From positions 558,001 through 622,000 of the forward strand of contig MEHQ01001076.1 of the NCBI GenBank assembly GCA_008828725.1: a DNA stretch of 64,000 bases, given 5' to 3'. Source of the DNA: Saccharina japonica (Eukaryota; Sar; Phaeophyceae; Laminariales; Laminariaceae). Below, one piece after another: positions 59,201 through 64,000 of this stretch. Position numbers and translations under genes: made by a program. The notes below the pieces were generated by a model, which did no database searches, was not told the origin of the DNA, and saw only the letters and a list, made by a program, of their open reading frames with translations. Position 1 is the first letter of the stretch; each line of letters begins with the position of its first letter.

Positions 59201-61950
59201 CGAGCACCTGGCTTGCAGGAAAAGTAAGTATTATCACAGTCAACTTTCATCCGCATAAACAATTCACGATGGCCACGTATAGCAAAAATGGCAGACCCTG
59301 TGCAGTCGATATAACCCGAATGCATCTCACCCTTTTCGCAGCACTGGTTCTTGCTGCACTTGTTGTCTTTGCACACGGTAGAGTCAGCGTTACCAACTAG
59401 ATCGTAGTATTTAGGGCAGTCGAAGCTGGAGCAGACCTTGTTGCAGCACTGCGATTTCTCGCATTTTCCGTTCTTACATTCCTCCTTGCCGGCGTTGTTG
59501 ATAAGAGCGTAGCCGGAAGAGCACTTGAAAGTGTCGCAGAAGACAGGTTCTGCAGTTGAAAACCAAACGGTTGTGGGGGAAGAAAAGCGGATGTTTTAGC
59601 TTTAAGATGTCTGGCCTGACTTCGAAATACGATCCTTAACTGGGTTCGGTGTTCGCCTCGTTAACATACCGATTCGAGGGCGTTCCTTAGAGACTGTCAA
59701 GCATGTCACAGTCAACTTGCGTAAATATACTGAATGCGCGACGGCCATATATGGCATATAGGCCATGAGCTTGTCAGTCAGTGCAACTTGAATGCTTCTC
59801 ACTCTTTTCGCAGCACTGGGCATCTGAGCACTTGTAGTCCTTGCAGACGGTAGTGTCGGCGTCGTTCACTAGGTAGTAGTATTTCGGGCAGTCGTACCCA
59901 GAGCAGACCTTGTCGCAGCACTGGGACTCCTTGCACTTGCCCCACTTACACTTCAGGTCGCTGGCGTTGTCGATTAGAGCGTAGCCGGAAGAGCACTTAT
60001 AGGAGTCGCAGTGTACCTTCTGCGAAGGGTAAAAATATTAGCAATTCAAGGGAGGTTGGTGGTCGTCCCCAACGAAAACAGGACCCCTATGTTTCTGAAC
60101 CAGTTGGTAATCTTCGCGGACCTCTTGCATCAGCGTGGAGGATTACCAAATGTTATCCTCTTAACGCGATTAGGTAATATGCCCCCACTACATTGGGTTC
60201 AGCTAGCTGGTAGAAGCAGGGAATAATTTAGCCCCGAGACGTGTTTGGTGTTTAAGAACCGTATTCCTTTTAAGTTTGAAGATCGAGGCGCGGTGTCTAA
60301 TAAGGAAGAACATCCAATTGGTCACAGTTCCACGGACGATTCGGCGCACTATGGAAACAGAAAGTTTGACTTGTAGAGCATAGGCCGTGGCAGAAGGGAA
60401 GCCGAGACCTGTGTTATCAAGGCGCACTTAAAATGTCGAAGTATTGACAGGGAGGTGACAATGCGTTTTGCAATATGCATTCAGCCGATAGTCGCCCGTA
60501 CCTAGTTGTTTCTAAACTCTGCAGGGCGCTCGTACTGCGCTCGTGTTTCTCAAACATTGGCTTCGGTTGTATGGTGGTTTCTGGCCACTTAAACCCCTGA
60601 CTACTGTACACGAGATCGGCAATATAAACATGTCTGTATGGCGGCGAACGACGGTTTGAGCGTAGACCACCCCGTATACACTTGTATGTGGAAAGTGGTG
60701 CTTAGTTGCACGGCTTGTCATTGTTATTGTGGTGTTGTGTCTCGGCATACGTGGTCGAGCACCATTTCCAAAACGCGTATGGCGTTTGTTAAAACGTACG
60801 TTTAGTCTGTTTCAAAACCTCGCTTGTGCCCCAATGATTATTTTATAGTTCCCTAGGCGGAGTAAGTACACCTGCCGTACGGGTAATATATTACCAAGGC
60901 CAGTGGTCACACTAATTTGACCTTGATAACAGGAATCTCGTACCAGAAACACGAAGCAAACTTGTTCGTGTAAAACCAGTACAGACCTCTTTGCAATTCA
61001 TACGTGAACACATCGCTGGGGTTGAGGGCAACTAGGCCCACTACACAACCTACAGCAAAACACACGGTCGAATGGGGAACACAACGTCTGATGTGCGGCC
61101 TTCCCGACGCATACTCGAGCGGCCCCTGTGTTTTGTTTATTGGGCAATTTCCGTGCGGCCTCGCGTACACCTTATAAAACCGTTTTTGCACCTTATATGC
61201 ATTCACCAACAATACATGCGCAGAACCCGTTCTGCATTCATACCTTGCTGTACGAAGTTGTACGCCTCCCACGGAGGCCCTGCTCGGCATCTCCCTCGAC
61301 TGAGACTAAATTGATGGTACGATTGCAAACACAAAGGAATATAGCGTTTGTCGTCGGTGGGAACACGGGCGATAGATGCCGCGATCGCGACGTTGATGAG
61401 ACATTTCCAATTAAGGTCAACTAGTGTATGACTTAGCGACGGCTAGTGTTTCTCTTTGGGTAGCGTGCTCGGTTCTCGGTACGATACAAGATTACAAGAC
61501 ACGTGCATATGACGGGAAACTACATGCTGATATTGTCATGCGGAAGGCATCTGTCATTTGTTTCAACTTTTTCATGCGCCGGTTGGTCCCACATACCCCA
61601 GGCTTACAACATTCACTGTGAATGTGTACGGTGTGAATTCGAGCTTTGTAATGTTATCGTGCGACTTCAAACTAGCCGATCAGGTTTAAGTTGACATCCG
61701 GTCTACTGCAGCAGCTGGATACACACCGGTGACGAAACAAACAATACGAAAGGCACCATTCGCTTCGGGTAACTGCCATAACTTGTCAAACGGCACATAA
61801 ACAAGGTGTACGCAATACGAGCCAAAGACGAGCCTAACCCCTCCCCTCTCCTGTGGGGTTTGTCCACTCACGCTTGGAAGATGATTGGGCGGCGCAAGCT
61901 GTGAAACCGATAGTCGCCAAGGCCGCGGCGAAGGGAACAAACCGCACCAT
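56203..61950 (-). CDS. Gene C: secreted cysteine-repeat protein (spliced)
   Basis: Exons, right to left: exon 1 61,950-61,872; candidate exon 2 61,049-60,922; CR1 60,019-59,803; CR2 59,549-59,331; CR3 59,073-58,855; CR4 58,599-58,381; CR5 58,103-57,885; CR6 57,675-57,559; terminal exon 56,240-56,203. Exon lengths are identical to gene B, giving the same 484-residue frame. All 66 repeat cysteines are present. Compared with B most exon changes are single residues, and the signal peptide differs at four or five positions. The exon 2 donor GTCAAA is weak. It looks intact and is probably expressed like B, since the upstream regions are homologous. Confidence 0.77.
57559..57675 (-). CDS. Gene C, single-repeat exon CR6
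   Basis: One half-repeat with six cysteines (DTIYCDSYYCPKHYAAKDGS onward), encoded as in gene B, with a GTGAGT donor. 117 nt, phase 1-1. Confidence 0.85.
57885..58103 (-). CDS. Gene C, cysteine exon CR5
   Basis: 219 nt, phase 1-1, 12 cysteines. It begins VPVTCDTFKC and has KCEKTKCCNK and CSSYKCPKYY as its own variants. Confidence 0.92.
58161..58200 (+). repeat. 20-bp perfect tandem duplication in an intron
   Basis: The block atgtctggcctgacatcgca occurs twice head to tail between CR4 and CR5. Genes A and B have it once, which makes this intron about 20 bp longer than the others. Confidence 0.95.
58381..58599 (-). CDS. Gene C, cysteine exon CR4
   Basis: 219 nt, phase 1-1, 12 cysteines. It begins EPVFCNTFKCSSGFSRIDNA and ends CCDRG. 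The SRID and ECENGKC changes are specific to this copy. Confidence 0.92.
58855..59073 (-). CDS. Gene C, cysteine exon CR3
   Basis: 219 nt, phase 1-1, 12 cysteines. It begins EPVFCDSFKC and ends NQCCKKG. The donor is GTGAGT, stronger than in gene B. Confidence 0.92.
59331..59549 (-). CDS. Gene C, cysteine exon CR2
   Basis: 219 nt, phase 1-1, 12 cysteines. It carries CSSFDCPKYYDLVGNAD in the second module. No ATG falls in frame. Confidence 0.92.
59803..60019 (-). CDS. Gene C, first cysteine exon CR1
   Basis: 217 nt, phase 0-1, 12 cysteines. It has the KWGKC hallmark, CPKYYYLV in the second module and SDAQCC at the end. The acceptor is acccttcgcag. Confidence 0.92.
60922..61049 (-). CDS. Gene C, candidate exon 2
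   Basis: 128 nt after gctgtag, open, encoding GCVVGLVALNPSDVFTYELQ and RGLYWFYTNKFASCFWYE. It ends at AAG|GTCAAA, an acceptable but weak donor. It has three cysteines against four in B. Confidence 0.5.
61872..61950 (-). CDS. Gene C, exon 1 (signal peptide)
   Basis: MVRFVPFAAALATIGFTACA continues AQSSSK and ends AAGC|GTGAGT, phase 1. The upstream acceptor ttaatcaacag and the 42-nt leader are as in gene B. Confidence 0.77.
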
Positions 61951-64000
61951 ATTTTGAGCGCCGTATGTCTTGGTAGAAGTACGACAGTAGAGCTGTTGAT
62001 TAACAGGAGACACACAGCAAACAAAGAAGGATACCGAAATGACCAACAAAAGGCGACCCTACCCGGCTAATCTTGTTCCACATAACCGTCCAGCTGTGGG
62101 TACGTTTTGAGCAGTTTGATGATACAAACGATAGATATATGTACGGCTTTAAGCCATATGTGGACGTGTTGATTCCGTACCAGCTGCGATATGTGTGGTT
62201 GTAGCAAGCACCTGGTTCGAGCAGGACCGTATTGGAAAGTACCGGCCGAACAAGGGACATACCACAATCCCGAGAGAAATGTTCAGAATCGACGGGACGT
62301 TTGCACACGAGCGACATCCACAGCCCTGTGTATTATCGTGCGGTGCGTCTGTTTGCGACCGGTGGGACCAAGGTTTCCTTGTAAGTCTGGCCTTCCATGG
62401 CGTAAAACGAATGACGTGATCGTCATAACATGTCAGAGGAATACGCGATGTCCTAGAGCTAGATGGTGAAACGCAGTGTTAGCGATAGCAACGTTAGCGT
62501 GACCATCACTAACTGTAAGCATCCACTCTTGTGTTACGTGTTTTCATTTACAACTCATTTTTTTGATGTGGAAAAAATAGATAAGTGGGCTCCAAACGTG
62601 AAGCACACGCTTATGCGTTAAGGATGAACATTTTAACATAGCACGCTATTTGTTCCGCATTTGCATTATTGCCGAGAGCGTCTATGTGTGTAGTGTAAGC
62701 AATATCAAACAAAAGTGTGACCGCAGCTGCAGCAAGCCCAAACTATCCGAGTCTTCACTGTTTGGTTGTACAAAGCTATATAATCGGCGACAAGCATGCA
62801 TCGATACCCTGCGCAAGAATTCATTTTCACGCAGGCTAGATCGCGCGCGTTTTACTACGTTTCGTGTTACAGGTATATTGTAGTAAATAGGTGCCTAACT
62901 AATCCGCTCACCACCTGGCACACCAGGTCAGCACACGTCTGTCTACATTAACTTATGTGCGTGTCACGTTTCGCCAACAAGTGGTTTGTATATCTGGTAT
63001 TTGTACCATACGTAAACCACTGGTATCGTACGCATTTCTCGTTCCTACTGAACCGCACGCTAGGAATGTTTCTGACAACTGACACAATCAGGTCAGTGAC
63101 TATCGAAGAAAGCGTATAGAGTGTATTGCTATGATCAAGACCCACGCACACCACTGCTTGGCATAGTGCCACGCAATGCATTACAATATTTCTGCAGGTC
63201 GAACTCACCGGTGCCGAACGCTTGTGTCAGAAGAGATGATGCAGAATGATCCAGAGTGGGGTGGTATCCTGTGAACATTTTTCACCCCTCCTGCAGGCGT
63301 TATTGTATCGGATAAAAGGGGAAAATGGATCAACATAAGTGTTCTAGATTAACCCCCCGGGATAGGACGAGGGGACGTCAACGGTTAATATCTCGCCATC
63401 TGTTTGATAGTCGGTGAAACCATACAGCGAACATTTTCTTCAAAGTTCAGCCGTCGGCCTCGGGGTATCCATGTGAAATCCAGGACCAAATGCTGTAGAA
63501 AGTGCGTACCTGGTATCATCGATTCGTGAAACGGGTCCACGCAGACACCCAAGGCTACTCTACTGGCATACATTGGCTGGTCGGGTTGTTAGAGTAATGG
63601 GATATGGGAAAATGTTGTATCCGTACTACTGTAATCGTACACAGGAGTAACCATCAACCCTTCTCGACCAATAATATAAACTACACTCTACGAACGCATG
63701 TTGTTTATTCAACTGTTTATGTATTTGAGCACTTTATGTGTGACTTACCGTATCATATCACCACAGGGGTGGCACGTGTAGGCCGTATGCACATCACACC
63801 TGACAAATAAGAGGTAATTGCCGTTGTTCATATCAGCAGGTTCGACGGACGCTGAACCACTGGTTCACGTACCCTCATGATGTGGACTCGTGCACATAGT
63901 AGTGAGGTGGTACTAACCCCAGCCCCCCATCCAGAAGCACAGAGACCTTACCGTGCGTTAACCAAACGTGCGTCCCCATCAACAAGCTACAATTCACGCG
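61951..64000. other. Upstream region of gene C, to window end
   Basis: This is homologous to 38.35-40.4 kb and to 17.13-19.1 kb. The CACCG|GTGAGT motif that might end a non-coding first exon recurs, with the exon end at 63,209. No gene or element is called. Confidence 0.45.

Overview
The window looks like nuclear DNA of an intron-rich eukaryote, probably a unicellular one. GT-AG introns, short exons in long non-coding spacers, a tRNA-derived SINE and many short non-autonomous DNA transposons all point that way; there is no operon structure and no Shine-Dalgarno pattern. A protist such as an ichthyosporean would fit the gene style, but that is a guess.

The backbone is a tandem array of one gene, all copies on the minus strand. 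Copy 0 lies at about 3.6-8.2 kb, gene A at 11.1-17.1 kb, gene B at 32.6-38.3 kb and gene C at 56.2-61.95 kb. The spacers are duplicated too. Gene A's unit repeats in B after about 21.5 kb, and B's unit repeats in C after about 23.6 kb. B and C are the closest pair; A is older; copy 0 is the most decayed and is cut off at its 5' side near 9.3 kb.

The gene encodes a predicted secreted protein of about 484 residues. It has a signal-peptide exon (MVRFVPF...ACAAQ), a candidate 128-nt second exon, five cysteine exons (217 or 219 nt) that each hold two six-cysteine half-repeats (CX4CX14CX4CX4CC), a 117-nt exon with one half-repeat, and a short last exon. B and C have 11 half-repeats and 66 repeat cysteines. 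The introns flanking the inner cysteine exons are all phase 1, and the exon plus intron repeats every 475 bp or so, so the gene grew by internal duplication before the whole gene was duplicated. Exons are better conserved between copies than introns, which suggests A, B and C were under selection. Gene A now lacks GT at two splice donors. Copy 0 has lost exons 1 and 2, carries a frameshift, and lacks a cysteine in nearly every module.

The spacers hold mobile-element debris: a SINE at 2.16-2.49 kb, a hAT-like MITE at 5.1-5.4 kb with a relative at 25.7 kb, a 132-bp insert with 9-bp target repeats at 15.4 kb, and a cluster between 45.1 and 50.8 kb of a 984-bp element, a 457-bp element, an 825-bp palindrome, and a 1.9-kb element containing a 1.06-kb foldback. 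CAGA microsatellites sit at equivalent places in units A and B. I found no rRNA, intact tRNA, CRISPR or recognisable transposase or reverse transcriptase.
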